The position numbers and the translations under genes were made by a program. From Granulicella sp. L60 (GTDB lineage: Bacteria; Acidobacteriota; Terriglobia; Terriglobales; Acidobacteriaceae): a stretch of DNA of 64,000 bases. Shown here one piece after another: positions 52,217 through 61,462 of this stretch (position 1 is its first letter; each line of letters starts with the position of its first letter). Below the pieces are notes generated by a model. It did no database searches and was not told the origin of the DNA. It saw only the letters and a program-made list of their open reading frames with translations. The stretch is from the NCBI RefSeq assembly GCF_009765825.1, contig NZ_LMUR01000011.1, positions 62,001-126,000 on the forward strand, in the 5' to 3' direction.

Positions 52217-53320
52217 ATGACTACTTCAAACCAGCATCCTCTTCGAAAAATTCTCGAGACCCGTATTGCCATCATCGACGGAGCGATGGGTACGACGATC
52301 CGCACCTACGGCATGAAAGAAGCTGACATCCGCGGGGATCGCTTCAAGGATTCGACGAAGGACATGCTGAACAATGGTGACCTCTTCTCCCTGACCCAGC
52401 CGGATATGATCTGCGACATCCATCGCCGGTTTCTGGACGCTGGCGCGGACATCATCGAAACCAACACCTTTGGCGCAACCAGCATTACGCAGAGTGAATT
52501 TTTCGTAGATGATCCTCGCGAACACGGTGGCCGGAAGGATCCAGAGTTTTACCAGAAGATCATCGATGACCCGATGCTCAGTGATCTGGCCTGGGAGATC
52601 AATGAGAAGTCGGCGCAGCAGTGTCGCGAGTGGGCAGATCGTGTGGGAAGCGCAACAGGACGTCAGCGTTTCGTCGCCGGGGCGATTGGGCCGCTGACCG
52701 TGTCACTCTCGAACTCGCCCGATGCCGACGATGCAGGTTTCCGCGTAGTCACCTTCGATCAGGTGAAGACTGCCTATGCACAGCAGGTTCGCGCCCTCAT
52801 CGCGGGTGGCTCAGATCTGCTTCTGGTCGAAACGATCTTCGACTCGCTGAACGCCAAGGCCGCTCTTGTCGCCATCCGCGAGGTGTTCGATCAGGACGGC
52901 AAAGAACTGCCAGTCATGATCTCGGCAGCGGTTGGACGGGGCGGCGAGACGTTGATCTCCGCTCAGACCACTGAGGCGTTTTGGAATGCTGTGCAACATG
53001 TGAAGCCGCTGTCAGTGGGCCTCAACTGCTCTCTCGGTCCCGACCTGATGTATCCCTTCCTAGAGGAGCTCTCGGAGAAAGCCAACGTGGCAATCTCTTG
53101 CTATCCCAATGCAGGTCTGCCCAATCCGCTCTCGGAGACGGGGTTCGATCTGGGGCCTGCGGACATGGCCCGCTATCTCGGCGACTTTGCGCGCGGAGGA
53201 CTCATCAACATCGCCGGCGGCTGCTGCGGCAACACGCCCGAACATATTGCAGCGATCGCCAAAGCGCTTGAGGGCAAGGCTCCTCGAAACTGGACCCGCC
53301 AGATCGAGGCCGCCGCGTGA
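52217..53320 (+). CDS. metH1: Methionine synthase, homocysteine-binding subunit
   Basis: A 367-residue homocysteine S-methyltransferase domain, equal to the N-terminal module of E. coli MetH. It starts [20 protein letters not shown], has the conserved [19 protein letters not shown], and zinc ligands in GLNCSLGPD and [13 protein letters not shown] 52217 with CAGGGGAA is chosen; the frame can open at 52193. Its last codons overlap the next start (GTGA), which couples translation. It transfers a methyl from the cobalamin bound by the second subunit to homocysteine. Confidence 0.9.
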   Translation: MTTSNQHPLRKILETRIAIIDGAMGTTIRTYGMKEADIRGDRFKDSTKDMLNNGDLFSLTQPDMICDIHRRFLDAGADIIETNTFGATSITQSEFFVDDPREHGGRKDPEFYQKIIDDPMLSDLAWEINEKSAQQCREWADRVGSATGRQRFVAGAIGPLTVSLSNSPDADDAGFRVVTFDQVKTAYAQQVRALIAGGSDLLLVETIFDSLNAKAALVAIREVFDQDGKELPVMISAAVGRGGETLISAQTTEAFWNAVQHVKPLSVGLNCSLGPDLMYPFLEELSEKANVAISCYPNAGLPNPLSETGFDLGPADMARYLGDFARGGLINIAGGCCGNTPEHIAAIAKALEGKAPRNWTRQIEAAA

Positions 53321-56052
53321 GTGAGAACGAAAGAGCAAATCTGACACCAGAGACAAAGCCGCTCCGCCTATCAGGATCGCAGCCCTTTACCCAACAGTCC
53401 GGCGTCTACATCATGATCGGCGAGCGGACCAATGTGGCAGGTTCGCCTAAATTCGCGAAGTTAGTTAAGGAAGGCAAATACGAAGAAGCGGTAAGCGTCG
53501 CTCGGCAGCAGGTTGAGAACGGCGCGAACGTTCTCGACATCTGCATGGACGAAGGCATGATCGACGGCGTCGCGGCGATGACCCGCTACCTGCAGCTACT
53601 GGCGAGCGAGCCCGAAGTTGCTAAGGTTCCTTTCATGGTGGACTCCTCCAAGTGGGAGGTCATCGAGGCAGGACTCAAATGCCTTCAGGGCAAGGGAATC
53701 GTCAACTCGATCTCTTTAAAAGAAGGCGAAGACAAGTTCCGCCAGAACGCCGCTACAGTGCTGAAGTACGGTGCAGCCGTTGTCGTCATGGCCTTCGATG
53801 AACAGGGCCAGGCCGCCACATACGAAGAGAAAATCCGCATCTGCGAGCGAGCCTACCGGATCCTCGTCGATGAGCTTGGCTTTCCGCCTGAAGACATCAT
53901 CTTCGACCCGAATATCCTCACCGTTGCCACAGGCATGGAGGAGCACAACAACTACGCGGTTGACTTCATCAACGCCACGCGCTGGATCAAAGCTAACCTG
54001 CCGCACGCGAAGGTGAGCGGCGGCGTCTCGAACATATCTTTCAGCTTTCGGGGCAATAACAAAGTACGCGAGGCCATGCACTCCGCGTTTTTGTATCATG
54101 CTATCGCGGCAGGCATGGACATGGGCATCGTGAACGCTGGGATGCTCGAGGTCTACGAGGAGATTGAGGCTGAGCTGAAGGAGCTTGTCGAGGACGTCCT
54201 GCTGAACCGCCGTCCCGACGCGACAGAGCGCCTGGTGGACTATGGCGAAACGCTGAAGGGCGTTGGCAAGGCAGTCAATGAAAAGAAGGCCGAAGAGTGG
54301 CGCAACGGCACGGTCGAGGAGCGTCTCTCTCACGCACTGGTTAAGGGAATTGACGCCTATATCGAGATCGATGCCGAAGAAGCTCGCGTCAAGCTGGGCC
54401 GCCCTCTGCTGGTCATCGAAGGTCCACTGATGGACGGCATGGGTGTGGTGGGCGATCTCTTCGGAGCAGGCAAGATGTTTCTACCCCAGGTCGTCAAGTC
54501 TGCCCGCGTCATGAAGAAGGCTGTCGCGCATTTGACACCCTTTATGGAAGCCGAAAAGGCGGCGATGGAGGCGTCTGGCCAGGTCGTTAAGGCACAGGGA
54601 AAGATCTTGCTCGCGACGGTCAAGGGTGACGTTCACGACATCGGTAAAAATATCGTCGGTGTCGTTCTCGCCTGCAATAACTACGAGGTCATCGACATGG
54701 GGGTGATGGTCTCCAGCGAAAAGATCCTCGAACGAGCTCGCGCAGAAAAGGTCGATATCATCGGTCTCAGCGGACTCATCACGCCCTCTCTCGATGAGAT
54801 GGTGCATGTAGCTCGCGAGATGGAGCGCCAAGGTTTCAAGCTGCCTCTCCTTATTGGCGGAGCCACTACGAGCCGCGCCCATACGGCCGTAAAGATCGCA
54901 CCGCACTACAGCGAACCGGTGGTCCATGTACTCGATGCCAGCCGCGCCGTGCCGGTGACAACCAGCCTCCTCAGTGAAGACGGCAGGGAAGCGTTCGTGG
55001 TGGAGCACCGTGCCAACTTCGAGGCGATCCGCAAGGCTCACTCCGCGCCGAAACAGACGCTCGTACCCATTGCTACCGCTCGCACGCGGCGTACCCCAAT
55101 CGAATGGCGCGCTGAAGACCTGCCCGTACCTGAGTTCACCGGCGTTCGCGTGTTGGACAACTTTCCGCTTGCGACCCTGCGCGAGTTCATCGACTGGTCG
55201 CCGTTCTTTCACACCTGGGGGATGAAGGGCATCTACCCGCGCATCCTCGACCACGCGGAGCAAGGTGCGCAGGCGCGCCAGATCTTCACCGAAGCCAATG
55301 CTCTTCTAGACCTCATCATCGAGAAGAGTCTGATTACGGCACGCGGCGTATACGGCTTCTTTCCCGCCAACGCCGTAGGTGACGACGTAGAACTGTACAC
55401 GGACGACACACGCAAAGAGGTGCTTGAGCGATTCCACTTTCTCCGCCAGCAGGCAAATCGAGAGGGCAGCGAGCCGTGCCGCTCACTTGCCGATTTTATT
55501 GCGCCAAAAGAGACGGGACTACAGGATTACATCGGTGGTTTCGCGGTTACCAGCGGGATCGGACTTAAGGAGCTGTGCGACCGCTTCAGAGTAGAGAACG
55601 ACGACTACAACGCGATCATGGCGGAGGCCGTCGCCGATCGTCTAGCCGAGGCTTTTGCTGAATGTCTGCACAAGCGAGTACGGGATGAATGGGGTTACGG
55701 TCGGGAAGAAGGCTTGAGCCCTGCGGATCTCATCCAGGAAAAGTATCGCGGGATCAGACCAGCTGCTGGTTATCCGGCTTGCCCGGACCACACGGAGAAA
55801 GGTCCTCTCTGGCATCTACTGGATGTGCAGGCGAAGACGGGGATGCTGATCACCGAGTCATTTGCAATGTGGCCCGGATCAAGCGTCAGCGGACTCTACT
55901 TCGCCCATCCGAACTCCCGATATTTCAGCCTCGGCAAGATCGGCCGCGACCAGGTTGCCGACTATCACGAGCGCAAAGGGATGAGTTTGGTAGAGGTCGA
56001 GCGGTGGCTCGGCCAAAACCTGAACTACGACCCAGCCGAGTCAACGAGATGA
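53317..56052 (+). CDS. metH2: Methionine synthase, folate/B12/reactivation subunit
   Basis: A 911-residue protein that supplies the rest of MetH. A pterin-binding TIM barrel ([31 protein letters not shown]) is followed by the cobalamin cap and Rossmann domain with [20 protein letters not shown] (DxHxxG, His ligand). The C-terminal AdoMet-dependent reactivation domain has [15 protein letters not shown]. Start GTG 53317 lies inside the stop of the first subunit. Together with metH1 it is a split version of the usual single 1200-residue enzyme. The end overlaps the convergent TetR gene by 12 bp. Confidence 0.93.
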   Translation: MSENERANLTPETKPLRLSGSQPFTQQSGVYIMIGERTNVAGSPKFAKLVKEGKYEEAVSVARQQVENGANVLDICMDEGMIDGVAAMTRYLQLLASEPEVAKVPFMVDSSKWEVIEAGLKCLQGKGIVNSISLKEGEDKFRQNAATVLKYGAAVVVMAFDEQGQAATYEEKIRICERAYRILVDELGFPPEDIIFDPNILTVATGMEEHNNYAVDFINATRWIKANLPHAKVSGGVSNISFSFRGNNKVREAMHSAFLYHAIAAGMDMGIVNAGMLEVYEEIEAELKELVEDVLLNRRPDATERLVDYGETLKGVGKAVNEKKAEEWRNGTVEERLSHALVKGIDAYIEIDAEEARVKLGRPLLVIEGPLMDGMGVVGDLFGAGKMFLPQVVKSARVMKKAVAHLTPFMEAEKAAMEASGQVVKAQGKILLATVKGDVHDIGKNIVGVVLACNNYEVIDMGVMVSSEKILERARAEKVDIIGLSGLITPSLDEMVHVAREMERQGFKLPLLIGGATTSRAHTAVKIAPHYSEPVVHVLDASRAVPVTTSLLSEDGREAFVVEHRANFEAIRKAHSAPKQTLVPIATARTRRTPIEWRAEDLPVPEFTGVRVLDNFPLATLREFIDWSPFFHTWGMKGIYPRILDHAEQGAQARQIFTEANALLDLIIEKSLITARGVYGFFPANAVGDDVELYTDDTRKEVLERFHFLRQQANREGSEPCRSLADFIAPKETGLQDYIGGFAVTSGIGLKELCDRFRVENDDYNAIMAEAVADRLAEAFAECLHKRVRDEWGYGREEGLSPADLIQEKYRGIRPAAGYPACPDHTEKGPLWHLLDVQAKTGMLITESFAMWPGSSVSGLYFAHPNSRYFSLGKIGRDQVADYHERKGMSLVEVERWLGQNLNYDPAESTR

Positions 56053-56634
56053 GTCTTTGAGAAGTGAGCTGAAGGCGTAGTGAATAAAGTTGTGTAACGG
56101 AGCATCGCTTTTGTCGGCTTGCGAGCGCACTAGCGCACCTTGCCAGCTATTCAACAGGAATGCTGCAAGTTCCTCTGGGTCGGTGTTTGCCGGAAGGCTC
56201 TTCTGCTTAATGGCATCGCGAAGAGCGGTAGCAATCCCATGTTGCCAGCCTTTGAACGATGCACTGAGATGCTCCTGCATCATCAAAGTCAGCTCCGGCA
56301 CTTCCAGACTAAAGCGGCCGATCATACATCCCGGAACGTCCCCTTTCTGACCGTACATCTTTATCAGATCATTGAAGTATCGATGCAGACGTTTGAGCGG
56401 AGCGATCCTGCTGTCGTTGAGCACAGCATCGCAGTGCTCGCCTTCGCGCATGAAGTATCTGTTGAGCGCAGCGGCTGCAAACTCTTCCTTACTGCCAAAG
56501 TGGTGATAGAAGGAGCCCTTCGGAACGCCTGCCAAGTCCAAAATCTCCTTCAATCCCGTGGCGGTGTATCCATGCTTATGCATGAGCCGGACGCCCACCT
56601 CGATCAATCGTTCGCGCGTTGACGTTTCAGTCAT
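56041..56634 (-). CDS. TetR family transcriptional regulator
   Basis: A 197-residue regulator with a classic N-terminal HTH ([20 protein letters not shown], then [21 protein letters not shown]) and a variable ligand-binding C-terminus. It lies downstream of a short-chain dehydrogenase in the same direction, separated by a strong hairpin. A palindrome in the dehydrogenase promoter is its likely operator. Its end overlaps metH2 by 12 bp. The ligand is unknown. Confidence 0.92.
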   Translation of the reverse strand: MTETSTRERLIEVGVRLMHKHGYTATGLKEILDLAGVPKGSFYHHFGSKEEFAAAALNRYFMREGEHCDAVLNDSRIAPLKRLHRYFNDLIKMYGQKGDVPGCMIGRFSLEVPELTLMMQEHLSASFKGWQHGIATALRDAIKQKSLPANTDPEELAAFLLNSWQGALVRSQADKSDAPLHNFIHYAFSSLLKDSSR

Positions 56635-56668
56635 ATAGATGCCTTCACTATCTTCATTCTACGAACGA

Positions 56669-56707
56669 TTGCGTGGCCGCCGGATTTGGTCTCCGAAGGC
56701 CACGCAA
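56669..56707 (-). terminator. Hairpin between the dehydrogenase and TetR genes
   Basis: Arms TTGCGTGGCC (56669-56678) and GGCCACGCAA (56698-56707) are perfectly complementary over 10 bp. It lies 27 bp past the dehydrogenase stop, so it probably ends or weakens that transcript before the TetR gene. No long T-run follows. Confidence 0.6.
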
Positions 56708-56733
56708 CACAACGATCGTTCTTCGCTTTCGCC

Positions 56734-57534
56734 TTATATGGCGACGTTGTATCGGCTCGCCGGGATCTTCCGGGAGAGGTTAGGCCCGAGAGCCTTGCGT
56801 GCGGCTTCAACCTTCTCCCAGTCTCCGATCTCAGGCAGCGATGGGATCGTGATGACCTCTCCCTGATCAAGTCCAGCCAGGGAAGCATCCACCAGATTCT
56901 CCGCAGTCATCACAATCTCCTGTGGGAGATGCTGGATGGGTACGCCAGCCTTATCCCAGAAGGGTGTAGCGATCGCTCCTGGAAGTACCGCCTGAACGGT
57001 GACATTCTTTCCTTCTAGTTCGCTCTTGAGAGCCTGGGTAAAGTTGACGACGTAAGCCTTGGTACCGCTATACGTTCCATTCAGCAACTCGGGCGCGAGT
57101 GCCGCGATGGAGGAGATGTTGATGAGCAAACCATTGTTGCGAGCCACAAAACCAGGCAGCGCCGCCAGAGACAGGCGCGTCAAGGCCGTGACGTTCAGGT
57201 AGATCATAGACTCCAGGTCATCGATCTTTGAGCCAAGCAGCTTTCCGGCCGAACCGACGCCGGCGTTATTGATCAGGGCTGTGATATTGGGGTCGCTGCT
57301 AAGACGCTCGGCGACACGCTGTACACCCACCGGCGAGGTCAGGTCGGCCTGTAGGACCTCAACCTTTCGGCCCGTGTGTTTGAGTTGTTCAGCGACTTCA
57401 GAGAGTTTTTCCTGGCTGCGCGCAACCAGGACGAGATCGTAGCCACGCTTGGCGAAGCGCTCGGCGTAGACGGCCCCAATTCCTGTTGATGCGCCGGTGA
57501 TAAGAGCAGTGCCTTTGGACGATTGTGCTGACAT
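56734..57534 (-). CDS. Short-chain dehydrogenase/reductase
   Basis: A 266-residue SDR. It has the cofactor motif TGASTGIG (12-20 region), the structural NNAGVGS, and the catalytic tetrad pieces S in ISSIAAL and YSGTK (YxxxK). Basic residues after the second strand (VARSQEKL) suggest NADP. GGAGG precedes ATG 57534 by 6 bases. The upstream operator and the adjacent TetR gene suggest TetR control. Substrate unknown. Confidence 0.92.
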   Translation of the reverse strand: MSAQSSKGTALITGASTGIGAVYAERFAKRGYDLVLVARSQEKLSEVAEQLKHTGRKVEVLQADLTSPVGVQRVAERLSSDPNITALINNAGVGSAGKLLGSKIDDLESMIYLNVTALTRLSLAALPGFVARNNGLLINISSIAALAPELLNGTYSGTKAYVVNFTQALKSELEGKNVTVQAVLPGAIATPFWDKAGVPIQHLPQEIVMTAENLVDASLAGLDQGEVITIPSLPEIGDWEKVEAARKALGPNLSRKIPASRYNVAI

Positions 57535-57553
57535 GTTGAACCTCCTAGATTTT

Positions 57554-57600
57554 GAGACATCTCGTGTCTCACACTACCTTAGAGTAGACCGGTTGGTCTA
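57554..57600. promoter_or_regulatory. Candidate TetR operator(s) upstream of the dehydrogenase
   Basis: TAGACC-GGTT-GGTCTA at 57585-57600 is a perfect 16-bp TetR-type palindrome. GAGACA-TCTCG-TGTCTC at 57554-57570 is a second inverted repeat closer to the gene. Both fall in the 20-70 bp before the start, where a repressor would block transcription. Confidence 0.65.
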
Positions 57601-57754
57601 AAGATTCAGCAAGACAGAAAAATATATCTTGATCCCTTATGTGTCATTGAGCTAACCGGCACACTTCTGCCGCTGCTACGACTTGCTCTCGGAGATCACA
57701 CACTCAGACAACGTAGTAACCTTTCGATAGTGGCACTTCATTAAAAGGAAATGT

Positions 57755-58210
57755 ATGAAAGTCTCTGATCGTCTGGCGCAGCTTGGCTTGGAGCTGCCTG
57801 TACCAATCGCCCCACTCGGCTCCTATAAAACAGTTGCGGTCTCAGGAAACCAGCTCTACGTCTCCGGGCTCGGGCCGTTTGAAGACGGCAAGCCGATCGT
57901 CGGCCTCGTCGGGAAGGACGTTTCCCTGGAAGAGGCGCAACGTGCTGCGCGGCTCACCATGCTCATGATTCTAGCTTGCATCCATCAGACACATGGCTTG
58001 GACAATATCGATCGGTGCCTTCGATTGACGGTATACGTGCGAGCAGAGCAGTCATTCACTCAACATCCTCAGGTAGCTAACGGCGCCAGTGATCTCTTGC
58101 TCTCATTGTTCGGGGAAGACAAACTCCCGGCGCGCAGTGCACTCGGGGTACACACTTTGCCGATGGGTATTCCGGTCGAGATCGACAGCATCTTCGAACT
58201 GAAGCGATAA
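57755..58210 (+). CDS. RidA family protein (YjgF-like)
   Basis: A 151-residue RidA-family protein. It has the conserved strand NQLYVSGLGPFEDGKPIVGL, the LEEAQRAARLTMLMILACIH helix and the final PARSALGVHTLPMGIPVEID, with the catalytic arginine of imine/enamine deaminases (PARSA). It belongs to the YjgH/archaeal-type subfamily with a longer N-terminus. RidA hydrolyses reactive 2-aminoacrylate, linking to PLP enzymes. AAGGAAA precedes ATG 57755. It is divergent from the dehydrogenase. Confidence 0.9.
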   Translation: MKVSDRLAQLGLELPVPIAPLGSYKTVAVSGNQLYVSGLGPFEDGKPIVGLVGKDVSLEEAQRAARLTMLMILACIHQTHGLDNIDRCLRLTVYVRAEQSFTQHPQVANGASDLLLSLFGEDKLPARSALGVHTLPMGIPVEIDSIFELKR

Positions 58211-58398
58211 GCGGGAACGCCTGAGTTGCAAGTCCTAACATCGATCGACCTGCGTTCGGCCACGACAGAAAACAATCTCGCGTCAAAACTTGGAACACGC
58301 CAGATAAGGCGCGAACCGATCGGTTGCGCAACGTACATCGTACGTACGGAGCTCTCAGCGTCGACGACGAATTCTTATTGGCCGTCATTGCCGGCTAT

Positions 58399-58428
58399 TC
58401 ATCGGTAATTAGATCTAATCACCGATGA
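58399..58428. promoter_or_regulatory. 30-bp near-perfect palindrome before the M14 peptidase gene
   Basis: Arms TCATCGGT (58399-58406) and ACCGATGA (58421-58428), with the inner palindrome ATTAGATCTAAT; one mismatch overall. A further CCGATGATT half-site lies at 58453-58461. The rest of the roughly 500-bp gap (58211-58710) contains no supported gene. It is probably an operator for an unidentified regulator of the downstream peptidase. Confidence 0.55.
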
Positions 58429-58710
58429 TTATTGCGCTAACATTGCTTATCGCCGATGATTCTCTATTTTCAAATCTCTCCATCTAAACTATCGTTAGAA
58501 CAATTCTCCTAACATTCAACAAGCGTAAACAATTGACTTCGACAAATCCTCTCAGTCTTGTGGCGAAGCCGCACTGTATCTCCCGATACACCTTCATCTG
58601 ACGTCTCTCCGCTTGCTCCAAATGCTTTGATTTTGACAACGCTTTCGAACTGCATCTCTCTTCCATAGCTGCACTCAAGTCTTCGAACACGTCGAAAGGA
58701 AGTCATAAGC

Positions 58711-61368
58711 TTGTTAGGACATATCCGGCACTGGTGTATCTTTTTTAGCTGTTTGCCCCTCTTTGCAGTTCCCATCTTTGCGCAGGTGCCCACTCCGGCA
58801 TCGGTGCTTGGACACACCCCTGGCGAGGACTTCTACCTCGCCAACTACGAAGATGCAGTCAAGTATTTTCACGCACTTGCCGCAAGCTCCGATCGAATGA
58901 AGATGTTCACCGTGGGCAAGAGCTCCGAGGGACGCGACATCGAGGTCGGCGTCATCTCTTCGCCGGAAAATCTGGCAAGGCTCGACGAATATAAAAACAC
59001 CGCCCGGCGACTCGCCACAGCGAAAGATCTGAACGACGAACAGGCGCATCAGCTTGCAAGAGACTCAAAGGTCATCGTCCACATCGACGGCGGACTGCAC
59101 TCGTCAGAAGTCGCAGGCGGACAGCACTCCATCGCACTGGCTTACAAGCTTCTCTCCGCGAAGAACGATCCTGAGATCGACGCCATCCTGAACAACGTCA
59201 TCCTCGTGCTCTGGCCCACCCTGAACCCCGACGGGCAGGACATGGTCGTGTCATGGTACAGGCAAAATGTGGGCACCAAGTACGAGGTCGCCCCCATGCC
59301 CTGGCTCTATCAGGACTACGTAGGCCACGACAACAATCGCGACGGCTTCATGATGAACATGAAGGAAGAGAAGGTCGTCACCCAGACCGAGCTGGAGTAC
59401 AGCCCCGTCATCTTCTACTGCCAGCACCAAACCGCTCCCTTCCCGGCACGCATCTGGATTCCCCCTTTCGCGGATCCGATCTCAAGCAACATCAGCCCCT
59501 ATGTGCGTAGCTGGCTCAACACCATCGGCACCAACATGGCGGCTTATCTTGACCAGCACCACATGCCGGGAGCCATCTCCGAAACCCGCTTCGATAACTG
59601 GTACGCAGGCTTCACCGACTGGGCGGGCGTCTTCCGCGGAGAGATCTCGTTCTTCACTGAAACGGCGCTCTATAAGTACGCGACGCCCCGCTTCTACACC
59701 GTCGACGAGTTCCCCAAGGAGTACCAGGATCTGCGCGCACTCAGCATGTACACCACGCCCTGGGACGGCGGGTGGTGGCGCTTGCACGACGCAGTCGACT
59801 ACATGGTCGGCGGCTCCATGTCCGTGCTTGATCTGGCGGCCAAGAACCGCGAGACCCTCCTCTTCAATCGGTATCAGTCCGCACGCGACAGCATCCACCG
59901 CACCGAGCCTCCCTTCGCGTACGTCATCAGCGATAGCCAGGCCGATGTTCCCGAGGCTGGCCTCTTAGCCCAGAAGATGATCGACAACGGCCTCGACGTC
60001 TACCAGTCGAAGCCTGGATTCCACGCCAACGGCATCGACTATCCCGCCGGATCGTGGGTCATCCCGATGGATCAGCCCTACGCCGCCATGGCGAAGGAAC
60101 TCTTCGAACGCCAGGTCTACCCAGTCGCTGCTACAGGATCGACCGCCCCCGGAGCGCACTTGCCCTACGACATCACCGGATGGACCCTCCCACTGCAGAT
60201 GGGTGTGTCCGTAGACACGCTTCTCGATCCTCTCCCGCAGGACCAGCGCGCCCTGATGTCCAAGGTCGATCGCATCACCCTTCCCGATGCTCACGTTGCA
60301 GGCGCCGGATCGGTCTTCGCCGTAAGCCACAAACCGAACGCTTCGTTCCAGCTCGTCAACGCCGTGCTCGCCCAGGGCGGAACCGTTGCGATGGCCTCCG
60401 ACGCATTGAACACTGCGGAAGGAACAGAGAAGGGCGCGTTCATCGTCAGCGGAGTCAGCCGCTCCGTCGTCAGTGACCTCGCCACCAAGTTCTCCATCGG
60501 TGCCGTATCGATCCCATCAGTACCCACCCATGTCGTCCCAATCAAAAAAGCGCGAGTCGGCCTCTATCGTCCGTGGGATCCGTCCATCGACGAAGGATGG
60601 ACGCGCTGGATCCTCGAAAACTACAACTACGAGCCCAAGAGCATCTACAACGCCGATATGCGCTCAGCAGGTCTTAACAGCCGATACGATGTCATCATCC
60701 TTCCTGATATGAGCTCCGAACAGTTGATGGAGGGCTTCCAGACAGGATCGGTGCCCGGACAGTATGCAGGCGGCATCGAGCGTGACGGCCTCAACAATCT
60801 TCGCGAGTTCGTACGTGCCGGAGGCACACTCATCGCCTTCAACCGCACTGCAGCCAGCCTGATTCCACTCATGTCTCTTCCTGTTCGCAACGTTCTACAA
60901 GGCGTTCCGAGTGAGAAGTTCTTCTGCGCCGGCTCCTTGCTTCGCGTAGAGATGCAGCAGCCCGACATGCCCGTCAACTATGGTGTTCCCGCATCACCCG
61001 TCGTCATGTTCGAGCGAGGACCCGCGTTCGAAACTCTCCCCGGCTTCAAAGGAGCCGTTCTGGCGAAGTACGCCAAGGAGGCCGATCCACTGGAGAGTGG
61101 AATGATTCAGCACAGCGAAGTTCTCCACGACAAAGACGCCGCACTACAGCTCTCCTTTGGCAGCGGACGCATCCTGCTCTACGGCTTCAAGCCCCAGCAG
61201 CGCGCCCAGGCCCACGGCACGTATCGCTATCTGTTCAACGCCTTATACGTCTACAAAGATCCACCGATGCCTTTGGATCAACCTGCCGTCCCGCCCTCAG
61301 CTCACTCGACCGAAAACAACACCATCGTCGCATCTCCAGCAACCGAGACGCTGACGAAGACTCCATAG
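58711..61368 (+). CDS. Secreted M14 family zinc carboxypeptidase
   Basis: An 885-residue protein. A signal peptide (HWCIFFSCLPLFAVPIFAQ) is followed by an M14 carboxypeptidase domain: GKSSEGRDIEVGVISSPENL, the zinc pair H130 and E133 in HIDGGLHSSEVAG, LWPTLNPDGQDMV, and later GWTRWILENYNYEPK in a C-terminal part of unknown role. TTG 58711 is chosen: AAGGAAG lies 8 bases upstream. The long C-terminus is typical of this acidobacterial group. It would trim peptides in the periplasm or outside. The S9 peptidase follows in the same direction. Confidence 0.88.
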   Translation: MLGHIRHWCIFFSCLPLFAVPIFAQVPTPASVLGHTPGEDFYLANYEDAVKYFHALAASSDRMKMFTVGKSSEGRDIEVGVISSPENLARLDEYKNTARRLATAKDLNDEQAHQLARDSKVIVHIDGGLHSSEVAGGQHSIALAYKLLSAKNDPEIDAILNNVILVLWPTLNPDGQDMVVSWYRQNVGTKYEVAPMPWLYQDYVGHDNNRDGFMMNMKEEKVVTQTELEYSPVIFYCQHQTAPFPARIWIPPFADPISSNISPYVRSWLNTIGTNMAAYLDQHHMPGAISETRFDNWYAGFTDWAGVFRGEISFFTETALYKYATPRFYTVDEFPKEYQDLRALSMYTTPWDGGWWRLHDAVDYMVGGSMSVLDLAAKNRETLLFNRYQSARDSIHRTEPPFAYVISDSQADVPEAGLLAQKMIDNGLDVYQSKPGFHANGIDYPAGSWVIPMDQPYAAMAKELFERQVYPVAATGSTAPGAHLPYDITGWTLPLQMGVSVDTLLDPLPQDQRALMSKVDRITLPDAHVAGAGSVFAVSHKPNASFQLVNAVLAQGGTVAMASDALNTAEGTEKGAFIVSGVSRSVVSDLATKFSIGAVSIPSVPTHVVPIKKARVGLYRPWDPSIDEGWTRWILENYNYEPKSIYNADMRSAGLNSRYDVIILPDMSSEQLMEGFQTGSVPGQYAGGIERDGLNNLREFVRAGGTLIAFNRTAASLIPLMSLPVRNVLQGVPSEKFFCAGSLLRVEMQQPDMPVNYGVPASPVVMFERGPAFETLPGFKGAVLAKYAKEADPLESGMIQHSEVLHDKDAALQLSFGSGRILLYGFKPQQRAQAHGTYRYLFNALYVYKDPPMPLDQPAVPPSAHSTENNTIVASPATETLTKTP

Positions 61369-61462
61369 CACGCTCACATCACTATGCCTGTCGCTGCTCA
61401 CGAACAATAGCAGCGGTTCATCGAGATACACGAACACTTCGCAAGGGAACAAGGAGTTGGGC

